From Closterium sp. NIES-65 (Eukaryota; Streptophyta; Zygnematophyceae; Desmidiales; Closteriaceae): 64,000 nucleotides of DNA. The notes beneath the pieces were generated by a model. The model was not told where the DNA came from, made no database searches, and saw only the letters and a program-made list of their open reading frames with translations. Location: NCBI GenBank assembly GCA_948144175.1, contig CANXME010002303.1:235105-299104 (forward strand), written 5' to 3'. Position 1 is the stretch's first letter; each line of letters starts with the position of its first letter. Below are positions 12,201-23,562 of this stretch, one piece after another. The translations under genes were made by a program, and so were the position numbers.

Positions 12201-14023
12201 GAGCCTGGGGGTGCTGAGCCTGGGGGTGTGGAGCCTGGGGGTGTGGAGCCTGGGGGTGTGGAGCCTGGGGGTGTGGAGCTTGAGGGTGTTGAGCTTGGGG
12301 GTGTGGAGCCTCGTGGTGCTGAGCTGCGGAGTCCGGAGTCGGGGGGTTCTGAGTCTGGAGGTACTAGGCCTGGGAGTCCTGCACCTGGAGGAGCCCTCTC
12401 CTCGGAGCAGCTGCGTGCGTGGTACTTAGAGTACTGCAGCCTCAGGAGAGGTACCGCTCGAGCCGGACGTACTACTGGGACTGGTGCTAGTGCTTCTTCT
12501 CCCGTTCGGGAGCTCCCCTCTCGCGAGCGGATCCGTGAGTGGTACGAGCGGCGCTGCACACTTCGGAGTGGCGTGCCTCGTGTTACGGACCCCGCTGCTG
12601 TTGGAGCTGCTGCTGGTGCTGAGGACCCGGGCGTTGGAGCTGCTGCTGGTGCTGAGGACCCGGGCGTTGGAGCTGCTGCTGGTGCTGAGGACCCGGGCGT
12701 TGGAGCCGCTCCTGGTGCTGAGGACCCGGGCGTTGGAGCTGCTGCTGGTGCTGAGGACCCAGGCGTTGGAGCTGGCGCTGGTGCTGCGGACCCGGGCGTT
12801 GGAGCTGCTACTGGTGCTGAGGACCCGGGCGTTGGAGCTGCCGCTGGTGCTGAGGATGTGGGCGCTGGAGCTGCTCCTGGTGCTGCGGACCCTGGTGCGG
12901 GTGTCCCTGCTGGCTCTGGTGTCGCTGCTCGGTCTCGGCCGTACTTTGTTCCGCTCCTTCAGGTTCTTGGTCAGCTTCCTCCTCCTTTTCCTCCTCCCTC
13001 CTTAGCGTGTCCTCCGCCTGTCCAGCTGCTGTCGGCGTTACCGTCTGCCTCCTCTCTCCCTGGTCCTGCTCCTTACACTGGTCCGACTGGAGGTCTTACT
13101 GAGCGGCGTGAGCCTGCGTCTCGTCCTGCGTTGCCTGAGTCTCATCCTGAGTCGCCTGTCCGCACTGCTCTCTCTAGTAGTCGAGTCCAGCGTCAGCGTC
13201 TTCCTGCTGTCCCAGGCACTCACCGGATGGCGCTTCGTCCGTCCACTTCTCCACAGCGTGTCCCAGTGCCGTCTCCTCCTGCTTCCTCTCTTCCTGCTCT
13301 TGCTGACCCTGGGTCAGACTCTCTTCGTGCTACCAGTCCTACTGTCACGCGTCTCCTGGCTACTGTTGTCACTGACCCTTCCTTTGAGTCTGCTGCTACG
13401 TCTGCCTTAGTTGCTGAGCTTGTCGACTTTGCAGCTCGCTGTCGTCTAGACTACGCTGCTAGCCTAGTTGCTGAATCTGAGTCTGTCTGTCCTCCGTCCG
13501 TCGGGGGTGAGTGTGCTCTTGGCACGGACGTCCTTGAGGACAGGCAGGAGGAGTTTGAGTGCTTTGCTGCCGCTTTGCCCCATCTCGTGTCCATGCTTGT
13601 TGCCCCTTAGGGAGACCCGGATGCACCAGACATCCCGACCCCACGCTCTTACGCAGAGGCGATGGCCGGTCCCTACTCCTCTCAGTGGCAGTCAGCCATG
13701 GACACAGAGATGGCTTCCTGGAAGTCCACAGGCACCTACGTTGACGAGGTTCCCCCACCTGGGGCGAACATCGTCAGTGGCATGTGGATTTACAGGGTGA
13801 AGCGGCCGCCGGGCTCTCCGCCTGTCTTCAAGGCGCGTTACGTTGCACGAGGCTTCAGTCAGCGAGAGGGAGTTGACTTCTTCCAGACCTTCTCCTGCGT
13901 TACGTGGCCTCTGAGGCCAACACTGCTGATGTGTTCACCAAGGCGCTTCAGCCTTGTGACCATCAGCGCTTTTGCACTCTTCTTGGCCTTGTGCCTACTG
14001 GACCTCACTTGCTTACTTCTTGA
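9204..14023 (+). pseudogene. Gag-Pol of copia B, frameshifted, RT core deleted
   Basis: Starts at ATG 9204 (MASPQVLVFDAEG). Gag shifts frame near 9920 into the Gly-rich linker; the same CX13CX3HX4C motif follows near 10300; protease LDSGAS near 10695; integrase HHRLGHP near 11140, HMDVWGP near 11335, HSDRGGEF near 11550, SPQQNGVAER near 11635. A C7 run (11712-11718) shifts frame again. A linker with 11-residue repeats follows (12595-12880). TAG at 13608-13610 replaces a Glu codon of relatives. RT begins (SGMWIYRVKRPPG) but after FFQTFS (about 13895) the sequence jumps straight to the RNase H tail YVASEANTADVFTKAL, so the RT palm with YVDD and most of RNase H are missing (roughly 1.2 kb compared with copia A). 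A dead copy. Confidence 0.9.
12595..12880 (+). repeat. 33-bp tandem repeat in copia B Pol linker
   Basis: About eight to nine copies of a 33-base unit encoding GAAAGAEDPGV, in the integrase-RT linker; upstream (12190-12330) a 15-base unit encodes PGGVE. Length-variable linkers of this sort occur at the same place in A, C and D. Confidence 0.85.
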
Positions 14024-14244
14024 GTCCGTTTGTACTGAGATCTCCATATATATACTTGCATGTTTACTCTTGTTAGGTTGTGATCATTGTACCTTTTGCT
14101 CTATTATAAACCTGCATGTGAACTGGTCTTGTGACCACTTGCTTGTGCTTGGAATTTGTGTGGTATCCTTGAGATCCACCCTGAGCTTGTTTTGCCTTGC
14201 TTTGCCTTGACTGGTCTTGTGACCCCTAGTTCTCCCCCACTTTG

Positions 14245-14389
14245 CCTATGGGGGTGTGTCAAACATTATATATGTTGTGTTAGTTTAGGCTACAGTGGGT
14301 TAGCCTATAGGGGGTACACAATTCTAGGGTTAGGTACTTGTACTCATTTCACTGCTAGTTCGTTTCATTCCTGTTCAGTGATTCCAACA
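14245..14389 (+). repeat. Purine tract and 3' LTR of copia B
   Basis: Purine tract TATGGGGGTG (to 14256) then LTR 14257-14389, followed by the AAATG duplication. Confidence 0.92.
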
Positions 14390-14394
14390 AAATG

Positions 14395-15309
14395 AGACCG
14401 GACGCAGGATATTAGTTGTTTGCCATCCCTCCCACCGCGACGGACCAGGGGGGTTCAAGGGCGAGGAGGCAGGGCGCGTTCCGAGACGCGGGAGGAGGAG
14501 GGAGGAGCTCTTCGCGGAGGCCGGCGGGGCCCTATTGGCCTCGACGTGAAACTTGGTTGTTGGTAGCATAGGGTGGGCCGCCTTGCATGCAGCTGAAAGG
14601 CCCCTTCCAAGGTTCGGGAGGGGGCCTTCGACACGTCACCAAGATCGAGCGGCTTGAACGAAACGGGCCCGTCTAGGGCGAGAGCGGTGGAGCGCGGCGC
14701 AGATGGGCGTCGCTTTCGTCTGGCCGGCGAAATTTCGCGGACTGGTTCCGTCGGCGATGCGTCGCTCGGCGAGGGATGGGTGGGTTACCGGACGGAACCC
14801 GTCCACGAACCAAGCGAGGGGTTGGGCTCGGTTGGGAGGGGGACCACAGCCAGCTCGAGGGCGCGGGTTGCTGGCGTCATCAGCAGCTGGCGCCAGCTGG
14901 GGGTGCCCGTTTTCGGGCGGGAGGGGGGGGGGGTGGCTCCCGCCCCTCGCGTGCCCCGCTAGGCGACTGCGGGAAATCGAAAATCCCTCCGAGGAAAACC
15001 CGCAGGGGCGAAAGGGTTTCCTCAGAGGGATTCGGGCGAGGTCTTCCCAAAACGTTTGCACCCCCGTCACCCTAATAAACATTGGATCATCAACCAAAAC
15101 GGACTGGAGTGGGCTGGTACAGTACAGTCCATTGCCTCCCTCCTTCCCCAAGTGGTAGTGTACACACGTGGCATTACCTAGGAGCAGCACTGCAAATTTG
15201 ACGGTAGGCTAGGGTTACCTGAACTTGGGCACACGTTCGCCGAGCGAACGATTCGCTCGAGAAGTTGCAGATTCTTTCGCAGCTCATCAATCGCTTTCGC
15301 ATAGCATTC
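14395..15309. other. Non-coding stretch right of copia B
   Basis: No recognisable gene. A 184-codon minus-strand open frame (14636-15190) is Pro/Arg-rich with no known motif. The stretch holds a 16-base perfect palindrome CAGCTGGCGCCAGCTG (about 14885) and an imperfect inverted repeat (AATCCCTCCGAGGAAAACCC near 14985 against GGGTTTCCTCAGAGGGATT near 15015). Confidence 0.5.
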
Positions 15310-15529
15310 GCATTTGCCGAGAGAATTTCTCCAGAAACGGAAACGGTGATTTGCCGTTGCACACGTGGCCTTGAATTGCTACCGTGGTCGGACAATTCGA
15401 TGATAATTGCTCGAGTGGTCTTGCCAGAGGTTTCCTCTGGCATTTTTTTTATCAGGCACATTACCCAAAACCGGTTTTTAGCCCTGAAATTCTTACGTCG
15501 AACTTGTCTCTTCCCGCGAAAGTGTGACG

Positions 15530-15670
15530 TGTCAGAATCCCAACCACTAGACCATTGGGATAAAAGGGCTTGTTTCAGTAGCGGGTCAGTGCGCCTTTAA
15601 ACCCCCAGGCGAATGCGCCTGTAACCCTCTCCAGGATCAATCGGGCATCCATAGTGCAGATCTACTGACA
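15530..15670 (-). repeat. 3' LTR of the miniature element
   Basis: 141 bp; the purine tract abuts its inner edge. Confidence 0.9.
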
Positions 15671-15730
15671 CCCCCCCACAATAGGAGGCCCAGGACTAAG
15701 CACAGCGGCAATGGCCTACATGTGCATACA

Positions 15731-15794
15731 CCGGGAATCGAACCCGAGACCGCTCTGATACCATTTCAGAATCCCAACCACTAGACCATTGGGA
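15731..15794 (-). promoter_or_regulatory. tRNA-like fold with A and B boxes across LTR-primer site junction
   Basis: Minus strand: A-box-like TGGTCTAGTGG (15778-15788), inside the LTR, resembles the 5' end of tRNA-Glu. Next is a five-pair arm TCTGA/TCAGA with a seven-base loop formed by the LTR end plus the primer site (15754-15770), then a T-arm-like TCGGG-TTCGATT-CCCGG holding the B box GGTTCGATTCC (15734-15744). Spacing of the boxes fits an internal Pol III promoter. The outer acceptor stem does not pair, so it is not a tRNA gene. Confidence 0.55.
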
Positions 15795-15904
15795 TAAAAG
15801 GGCTTGTTTCAGTAGCGGGTCAGTGCGCCCATAACCCCCCAGGCGAACGCGCCTGTAACACTCTCCAGGATCAATCGGGCATCCACAGTGCAGATCTACT
15901 GACA
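15764..15904 (-). repeat. 5' LTR of the miniature element
   Basis: 141 bp partner of 15530-15670; first base pair of the end is changed (TTTCAG for TGTCAG). Confidence 0.9.
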
Positions 15905-16356
15905 TGACGCACCCGAAAAGACGTGCACGAGGGCGGCGCCGTCACTGTTCGGATACGCGACAAAAATCAGCACGGTAATCTAGGCAAACAGTTGCGCTCA
16001 ATTTCAGTCCATATCGTAACCAATCCGCGCATAGTTATATGATTCCCCGATCATATACTCACTTGCACGGATGTCAGTACGCGCGACCAATTACAGAGTG
16101 CGCTTGATTGGTCGACGTTATGCGTGGGGCCTTTTCTGACCTTGTGCGTCCAATCAGACGCGGTCACGTAAGATTGCGCTCATATAAAACCGCATTCTTA
16201 CCTATACGAGCGCGCATATGTGATGCTCGAATATGTGTGTGATCTGGTTTATTAATATAAAACTATGTTTATAAATTTGAGAGACGTTATCACTACCGGC
16301 GTTTTGCCATTATACCTATATCAAACTGTGCATACCTATATCGCACATCGTGATAT

Positions 16357-16484
16357 TGAGAAGAAACAAGGAATAATTGAACTATGAAACAGTTGGGTAC
16401 AAGTACTAACCCTAATTGGGTTGTACCCCTTATGGGCTACCCCACTATAGCCTACACAAATGTATAAGCTATAATGTTCTGACA
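16357..16484 (-). repeat. 3' LTR of copia C
   Basis: 128 bp, TGAGAAG...CTGACA. Confidence 0.92.
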
Positions 16485-16698
16485 CACCCCCATAGGCAAA
16501 GTGGGGGAGAACAAGGGGTCACAAGACCAGTCAAGCAAAGCAAAGTAAAGCAAGCTCAGGGTGGATCACAAAGTCACCACACATTCCGAGCACAAGTTCA
16601 AGGCCACAAGGCCAGTTCATATGCAGGAGTACATATATATATATAAGGCTAGACAAGCAAGAGCAGGTGTATATATATATGTAGCACTACAAGCAAGG

Positions 16699-19600
16699 TC
16701 AAGAGGTGAGCAAGTGAGGCAAGGCAGGTCCAAGACCCAGCTGAGTACAGAAGCGCTGATGATCACAAGGCGCAAGTGCCTTGGTGAAGACATCAGCACC
16801 GTTGACCTCAGAGGCCACGTACGCAAGACGCAGCTGACCACGCTGCTGCAGCTCACGAGCAAGGAAGTAGCGGAGAGCAATATGCTTTGTTCTTTGCTCC
16901 AGTCTCTGCTCCCGACACAAGGTCAGCATGGTTTTATTGTATACGTACAGCACTGGAGGAGAACGAGGCGGCTCTCCGAGGTCAGTCAGCAGGTAGGTGA
17001 GCCAGCGAAGCTCCTGTGCAGCCATGGCTCCTGCGTAGATCTCAGCCTCACAACTGGAGCCGAGAACAGAAGACGAGCGAGTAGCCCGCCACGAAACAGA
17101 GCCGGAACCAAGGCTGAAGGTGTAACCCTGTGACGACCGCTGCGTAGCCTGGTCGTCAGCCGAAGAAGCGTCTGCATGCCGAGTGAGGACCACTGGACTC
17201 TGCCCTCCAAGCACAAGCCCCATGCCCAGCGTACTGCACAAGTAGCGCAACACCCTCTTCGGTGCAGCCATATGCTCCAGTCTGTGTCTCCCAGGAGCAA
17301 CATAGCGTGCCAGAATGCTAAGAGGGTATGCAAGGTCAGGTCGAGTGCAGGTCATCAGGTACATGAGGCAGCCAACAAGCTCTGGGTACGGGCCACTCGA
17401 CTCTATGGACTCATCCGAAGGCAGAGCTGAGAGCGAGTGGCGAGTAGGCAGAGGAGTGGCCTGAGGCGAGGAGTACGTGAAGCCGAAGCGCTGAAGGACC
17501 TGCTGCACCATGTGTGACTGAGTCAGGGTAATGGTGCGGCGTGCTCTATCGCGGGTGATCTGCAAGCCAAGGTAGCTGCGCAGTTCACCCAGGTCTGTGC
17601 ACGTGTGTCTCTTCTGGAGCTCGGACTTCACGTGGGCGGGTCCAGCAGTGTCAGCTGTGGCAAAGACCAAGTCGTTGACGTACACGAGGATGTAGAACGG
17701 CGGCAAAGAGGTGTCGGTGCGCAGAAACAGCGACGGGTCGGCAGTAGAGGGAGCGAACCCAAGAGCCGCAAGTGTAGTCCTAAGTGTGTCGTGCCACTCA
17801 CGCGGTGCTTGGCGAAGACCGTAGACTGGCCGCCGGAGGCTCCACTGGGTGCCACGAGGAAAAGACCCAGTGAAGCCCGGTGGGCGACGCAACCAGATCT
17901 CCTCGTGCAGGCTGCCCTGCAAGAAAGCAGTGCTGAAGTCAAGAGAGTGCAGCTCGTAGTCGCGGTGAGCAGCTATGTGCAGCAGTACCCGAAGAGTGGT
18001 CATCTTCGGGGTGGGAGAGAAGGTCTGAAAGTAGTCAACTCCCGGCCGCTGACTGAAGCCACGAGCCACGTAACGCGCCTTGAAGACAGGCGGAGAACCC
18101 GGCGGCCGCTTCATCCTGTAAATCCACATGCCACTAACGATGTTCGCCCCAGGCGGGGGAACCTCGTCAACGTAGGTGCCTGTGGACTTCCAGGAAGCCA
18201 TCTCTGTATCCATAGCTGCCTGCCACTGAGAGGAGTAGGGACCCTCTATCGCCTCCGCGTAAGAGCGCGGAGTCGGGATGTCAAGTGCATCCGGGTCTCC
18301 CTCAGGGGTAAGCAGTACGGACATGAGATGAGGTGAAGCAGCAGCCAAACACTAGAACTCCTCCTGCCTTTCCTCAAGAACGTCCGTGCCAAGAGCACAC
18401 TCACCCCTGACGGATGGAGGACAGACAGACTCAGATTCAGCGACAAGACTAGCCGCGTAGTCTAGACGACAGCGAGCAGCAAAGTCGACGAGCTCAGCAA
18501 CTAGGGCAGACGCAGCAGTGGACTCAAAAGAAGGGTCAGTGACGACACTAGCAAGGAGACGCGTGACAGAAGGACTGGCAGCACGAAGAGTGTCCGACTC
18601 CGGGTCGGCAAGAGCAGGAAGAGAGGACTCAGGAGGAGAAGGCAAAGGGGCACGCAGAGGAGCAGTGGACGGACGCAGAGACATCCGGTGCGTGCCAGGG
18701 ACAGGAGGAGGACGCTGACGCGAACCACTACCACTAGTGCGAGCAGTACGAACAGGCCACGCAGGGCGAGACGCAGGCTCACGACGCTCAGCAAGACCTC
18801 CAATAGGACAAGTGTAGGGAGAAGGAGCAGGCAGTGGGGAGGCCGGCTGTAACTGTAAATGTGACAGGACAGGCTGTGGACACTCTAAGGGAGGAGGAGG
18901 ACCAGTAGAAGGCGGGAGACCAAGAACCTGCTGAAGGAGCGGAACGAAGTACAGCCGAGGCCGCGCAGCGACTCCAGACATAGCAGGGACAGCACTAGTA
19001 CCCCCAGCGGCAGCACCAGCGCCAGCAGCACCTCCAGCTCCAGTACCTCCAGCAGCACCAGTAGCACCCCCAGCAGGACCGCCTCCAGGACTGATAGTAG
19101 TAACCTAAGCGCCAACACCCTCAGCAGCTCCAGCTCCAGTCGTACCCGCGGGCCCAGCAGCTCCAGTACCCCCAGTACGAGCACCTTCGAGACCCGCGGC
19201 ACTTGCACCCTCAGCAGCCGAAGAACCTCCAGCTCCAGCAGCACGCCTCCAGCGCCGGGCAAACCACTCACGCAGCTCCAGTGGAGAGAGTGGCTCCCGC
19301 CGAGACGAAGCACCCGGAGAACCTGCAGGCTCAGTACCGCCAGACGCGACACGAGCAGGCCCAGCTCCCTCAGGCTCCGCACCCCCAAGCTCAGCACCCC
19401 CAGTCGTAGCACCCCCAAGCTCAGCACCCCCAGGCTCAGCACCCCCAGTAGTAGCACCCCCACGCCCAGCACCCCCAGGCTCAGCACCCCCAGTAGTAGC
19501 ACCCTCAGGCTCAGCACCCCCAGGCGTAGCACTCACACGCTCAGCACCCCCAGAGTCAACACCCTCAAGCTCAGCACGCTCAGCAGCACCAGAGTCACCA

Positions 19601-22600
19601 GTAACCTCGACAGGCTCGACTGCGTCTACCTGGGACACACCTAAAGGGGCCGGACCCTGAGGGGGGAGGGGGTCTACCGGGGGGGGACCTGGCACAAGGA
19701 AGAGCGGTGGCGGGGGGAGGGACGGAGTGCGGTAGGGGAAGAGGCGGCAGTAGGGGACCGACCCGTCAAACGTGACGTCCTGGGAGGACAGAACACGGCG
19801 AGAGGTGGGGTGGTAGAGCTGCCACCCTGGCGCGTCAGGGGGGAAGCCAAGGAAGACGCAAGGAGCAGCACGAGGGGACAGCTTGTCCGCAGACAAGTCG
19901 CAGACAAACGCCCGAGATTCCCGGATACGGAACGCAGACGCATCGCCAACCTTCCCCATCCACAGCAAGGCTGGGGAGGTCTCCGGCCTGGAGACCCTGG
20001 GCTGAAGGTTGATCTGATGCGCCGCGTACCGAACCGCAAACGGCCACAAAAAATGGGGGGCAGCCGCATGCATCATGGACGTATGAGCGACGTCCATGAC
20101 CATGCCAATGGGGCGCTCAGCAATCCCATTTTGCTGTGGAGAGTCCGGAAGTGTGAAGGTCTGGCGGATGCCTCGTGCACGACAGTAGGCTCGTAGAAGG
20201 CCAGAGGAGAACTCTCCGCCTCTGTTAGAGTGCAGACGCAGAACAGGGAAGTCCGAGCCGAAGCTCTGCCTGAGCTGGAGACGAGCTGCGCGGATCCAGT
20301 CGATCAACACCTCAGTGATATCACCCTTGCTGCGCAAGGGGAAGACTGTGGTGTAACGCGAGTAGTCGTCAACCACCAGCAGGAAGTAGCGCTCGTGACC
20401 CTGTCCACGGACGCAGGCCGGGCCCCACAAGTCCATGTGAAGCGTCTGCAGCGGGGCCTCTGTCGGCGGAAACTGAGAGGAGTGAGGGGCAGCACGCTGC
20501 CGCCCCTCGACGCAGGGGACGCAAGCAGGGGCACGCCCTGGAGGAAGGGGAGGGAGGGACCGGGGAAGACCAGAGACAAGGAGACGGGAGGCCATGCCTT
20601 GGAGACGAAGCAGGGAGGGGTGACCAAGGCGGTGGTGCCAGAGGAGAGTCTCGTGAGACAGGAGGCGACACGAGCAGGGGGCAGACTCAGGACCAGACCT
20701 AGACGCTGAAGCAAACACCTGACCCGACGCAGCTACCTGACCAGACGCAGTGACTCAAGGAGACTCAGTGGTCAGTGTGTACAGGCTCGACCCCGGCCGA
20801 CGTGTAAACGTGGCCAGGTGTCGGCCTGTCCGAGCGTCCGTGCAGTGGGTCACCCGCTGACGCGCAGGAGTGAACTGGTGAGCCCCCGCATCCTGTAGGT
20901 CAGCACCACTCACCAAGTTCATAGAGAACGAGGGGAGGTAAAGACCAGACAGGGTGCCGGAGGGGGCCGCCGGACACGGGAGGACAGTGGAGAAGTGAGC
21001 AAGGACAGGACCCCCAGAGGGGTCTGCCAGAGAGACTGCAACTGGCCAACCAAGCGGTGAAAGTGTGGTGCGGTCTCGGAAGAAGGAGCGAGAAGCCCCC
21101 GAGTCAAAGGTGAAGGTGTGGGAGGCCGAAGCCGGCGTGGTACCTGAGAGCGCAGACTCACCAGCACCTGAGGAAGCAGACGCACTGGCACCTAGAGCAA
21201 CAGCCTCGCTACCAACTAGAGCAGCAGCCTCACCAGTACCTAAAGCAGCAGTCTCAATGCCCGGGTCGGGCGGAAAACACCGGTAACAGTCACCCTCCTC
21301 ACTAATAGTCTTAGCATACATGGCAGCAAGAATAGCATCAAAGTCAAGGTCAAAGATAGCTACGCCCGCCCTAGACAGCTCGCCCCAGCGAGGGATCTCA
21401 GTGGCCTCAGGGAACTGGTGGCGCCAAGCGTCCGTCAGGCGGCCAAAGCAGCGCTGGGTGGGGTGCGCACCCCCGCACTGCTCACCTGCGCGGTCGCCAG
21501 TGCGTAAGACGTAGATGCACGGACCAGTACCCCCACCCCGCTGGCGTGCAGCGTACCACTCACAGAGCTGCTGAGGGGGGGGGATGTCACGAGTGCGCTG
21601 CTGCTGTTGCTGCTACTGCTGCTGCTGGCACTGACCACCACCGGAGCCGACCCTCTGCGTAGCTCCACCCCAACCAGCTCCACCTCCTCCGCCGCCGCCT
21701 TCTCCACCGCCGCCACCTCCGCTCCCACCGCCACCGCCACCGCCGCCTTTGCCACCGCCGCCTCCGCCTCCGCCTCCACTGCCGCCACCTACACCTCCAC
21801 CCCCGCCACCACTCCAACCACCACCCCCACCCCCTCCACTGCCTCTAGCGCCACCTCCACCGCCCCCGCCAGCCCCTCTAGCGCCCTTGCCCCCCTTGCC
21901 CTTGCCAGGGCGGCGTCTCTCGCCAGGGGCAGACGCAGCGTCGACCGACTCAAAGCCAACGAGGTCGGCCGCAGCAGCAGAGGCAACAGAGGGCAAAAGG
22001 GGGGAGGGGGAACACCCCTCAAAGACGGGGGTGCGAGGGTCACCACGAGAGGCTCCTACAGCGACTATGCTCTTCTCTGCTGCTAGGAGGGCCTTCTCGA
22101 GGAGGTCAACGGTGAGAGTGGTGGGGCAAACTGAGAGGAAGTGGTCCCTGACTACGCGAAGGGAGTCAGGGAGCCGGGTGACTATGTAGTAGAGGGTGAT
22201 GTACATGGGGGGGGATTCTTGGCGCAGAACTCAGCAGGAAGCGCAGCGCGGTAGCGAGTGTCACTAGTGCGGAGGTGCGTAATGAGGTCAGCGACTGTGG
22301 GGAAGGCAGCAAGGTCAGGGAAGAGGTACGGTAGCATGAGGCGGCTAAATGCAGCAGTGGCAGGGGAGGAGTAGCGTGCAACTACAACGTCGTACAAGGT
22401 CTGAGCACTCTTGTACTGGCTAAAGTGCGCACGCTTAGAGGTAGGCAGGTGGCGACGCACAACAAGACGTGCAGCAGCATTGCGTGTGGCCCAGTGTGAG
22501 CGAACAGTGGCGTCAGCATCAGCAGCAGGGGCAGGAGAGGCACCTGAGGTGAGGTCAAAGAGAGAGAGACCGTCTGCCCTATCGCACTGTAAGAAAAGCT

Positions 22601-22676
22601 GCAGGTCATCTACCCAGACGTCAAAGTCAATGGCCCGATCCTCAGCGTCAAAGGCGAGGACACTAGAGGTAGCCAT
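16699..22676 (-). pseudogene. Gag-Pol of copia C, several stops and a frameshift
   Basis: ATG at 22674-22676 (MATSSVLAFDAED). Same domain order as copia A. Gag shifts frame at a G8 run (22207-22214). In-frame stops follow at 21613-21615 (TAG for Gln in the poly-Gln), 20755-20757, 19105-19107 and 18352-18354 (TAG for Gln), so the pieces 21613-22206, 20755-21321, 19105-20718, 18352-18981 and 16699-18348 share one frame. The RT active site reads YVND near 17675 where A and D have YVDD; loss of a catalytic Asp should abolish polymerase activity. RNase H and the C-terminal DVFTKAL...PHLLTS remain. Confidence 0.9.
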
Positions 22677-22739
22677 GCCAGCAGTAGACTAGCAGCGCGA
22701 ACAGTAGGGTAAGGGCAGTGTAGTGATAGAGGCGCTGCT

Positions 22740-23425
22740 CTTACCGGACAGGGCGGCTCGGGCGGCTTGGCGGCTCGGCAGCTACTGCGGCTCGGCGACT
22801 CGGCGGCTTGGGCAGCTCGGCGGCTCGGGCGGCTCGGGCGGCGCGGCGACTTGGCGGCTCAGCAGCTGGGCGGCTCGGCGTCTCGGCGGCTCGGCTGCAA
22901 GGCGGCTCGGCGGCTCGGCTGCTCGGCGGCTCGGCGGCTCGGCTGCTCGGCTGCTGGGCGGCTCGGCGGCTGGTGTGGCTGGTGATGGCCGCGGCAGCAG
23001 TTGCAGGAGCTGTGGCGACTGCTTCTGCTGAGACGGCGGCGGCTGCTGCCTCTGGGACTGCGGCGGCCGGCCGCTAGGGGCCGCGAAGGGCGGCGGAGGG
23101 GCTGTGAAGGGCGGCACGAGGGGCCGCCGAGGGCGGCGACGGGCCGTGAGGAGGCCGCGGAAGGCGGCTCGAGGGGCCGCGAGAGGGCCGTAGGGGGCCG
23201 ACGGGCGGCGGAAGGAGGCCGTAAGGGGCCGAAAGGGCGGCTCGAGGGGCCGTAAGGGCGGCGTTAGGAGCTGTAAGGGCAGCACGAGGGGCCGTAAGGG
23301 CGGCGCGACGGGCCGTAAGGGCGGCGCGACGGGCCGTAAGGGCGGCGCTAGGGAGCCGGGAGAGGGCCGCTAAGGGCGACGCGACGGGCCGTGAGGGGCC
23401 TAGCGAGGGCGCGACGGTAGGGAGA
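22740..23425 (-). repeat. GC-rich leader of copia C (left piece)
   Basis: GGCGGCTCG units followed by GGGCCGTAAGGGCGGCGCGAC units; the remainder lies at 30931-31013 beyond copia D. Confidence 0.75.
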
Positions 23426-23431
23426 GCACAC

Positions 23432-23562
23432 TGTGAGAATTGAAACGAGAATGAATGAACTATGAAACAATTGGGTACAAGTACTAACCCTAATTGGGTT
23501 GTACCCCATATGGGCTATCCCACTACAGCCTACACAAAAGCATAAGCTACAATGTTCTGACA
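23432..23562 (-). repeat. 3' LTR of copia D
   Basis: 131 bp, TGTGAGAATTG...CTGACA. Confidence 0.92.

Larger units (their letters stand above)
584..14389 (+). mobile_element. Copia LTR retrotransposon B, interrupted by copia A
   Basis: Two 133-bp terminal repeats (584-716 and 14257-14389, about 4 differences) begin TGTCAAAC and end CCAACA. They are flanked by the same five bases AAATG (579-583 and 14390-14394), so both ends of one insertion are present. A degenerate primer-binding site follows the left LTR and a purine tract (TATGGGGGTG) precedes the right LTR. The coding part (9204-14023) is on the plus strand in the order Gag, protease, integrase, RT, RNase H, which is copia order. Copia A is nested in the leader (902-8337). 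Without A the element is about 6.4 kb. The coding region is broken and lacks the RT core, so any movement would need proteins supplied by relatives. Confidence 0.93.
15530..15904 (-). mobile_element. Complete miniature LTR retrotransposon (TRIM/SMART type), 375 bp
   Basis: Two 141-bp direct repeats (15530-15670 and 15764-15904, about 7 differences) with ends TGTCAG...CTGACA enclose only 93 bp. In minus-strand sense the order is LTR, primer-binding site TGGTATCAGAGC (15752-15763), a B-box-like stretch, then purine tract TGTGGGGGGG (15671-15680), LTR. Flanks are TGACG on both sides (15525-15529, 15905-15909). There is no coding capacity. The opposite arm of the foldback element (about 31575-31600) is the uninterrupted version of the same site. 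Terminal TGTCAG and the primer site are shared with the local copias, which suggests copia proteins mobilised it (inference). Confidence 0.93.

Noticed and set aside
14636-15190. 184-codon minus-strand frame
   Set aside because: No recognisable motif, low-complexity Pro/Arg composition, and overlapping frames on the other strand are equally long.
15731-15794. tRNA-Glu gene
   Set aside because: D- and T-arm-like parts exist but the acceptor stem does not pair and loop position 33 is not T; it is part of the miniature retrotransposon.
22207-22214. Programmed ribosomal frameshift in Gag of copias C and D
   Set aside because: The shift lies inside Gag at a proline run, not at a Gag-Pol border, and copia A reads through in frame; homopolymer length error or decay is simpler.
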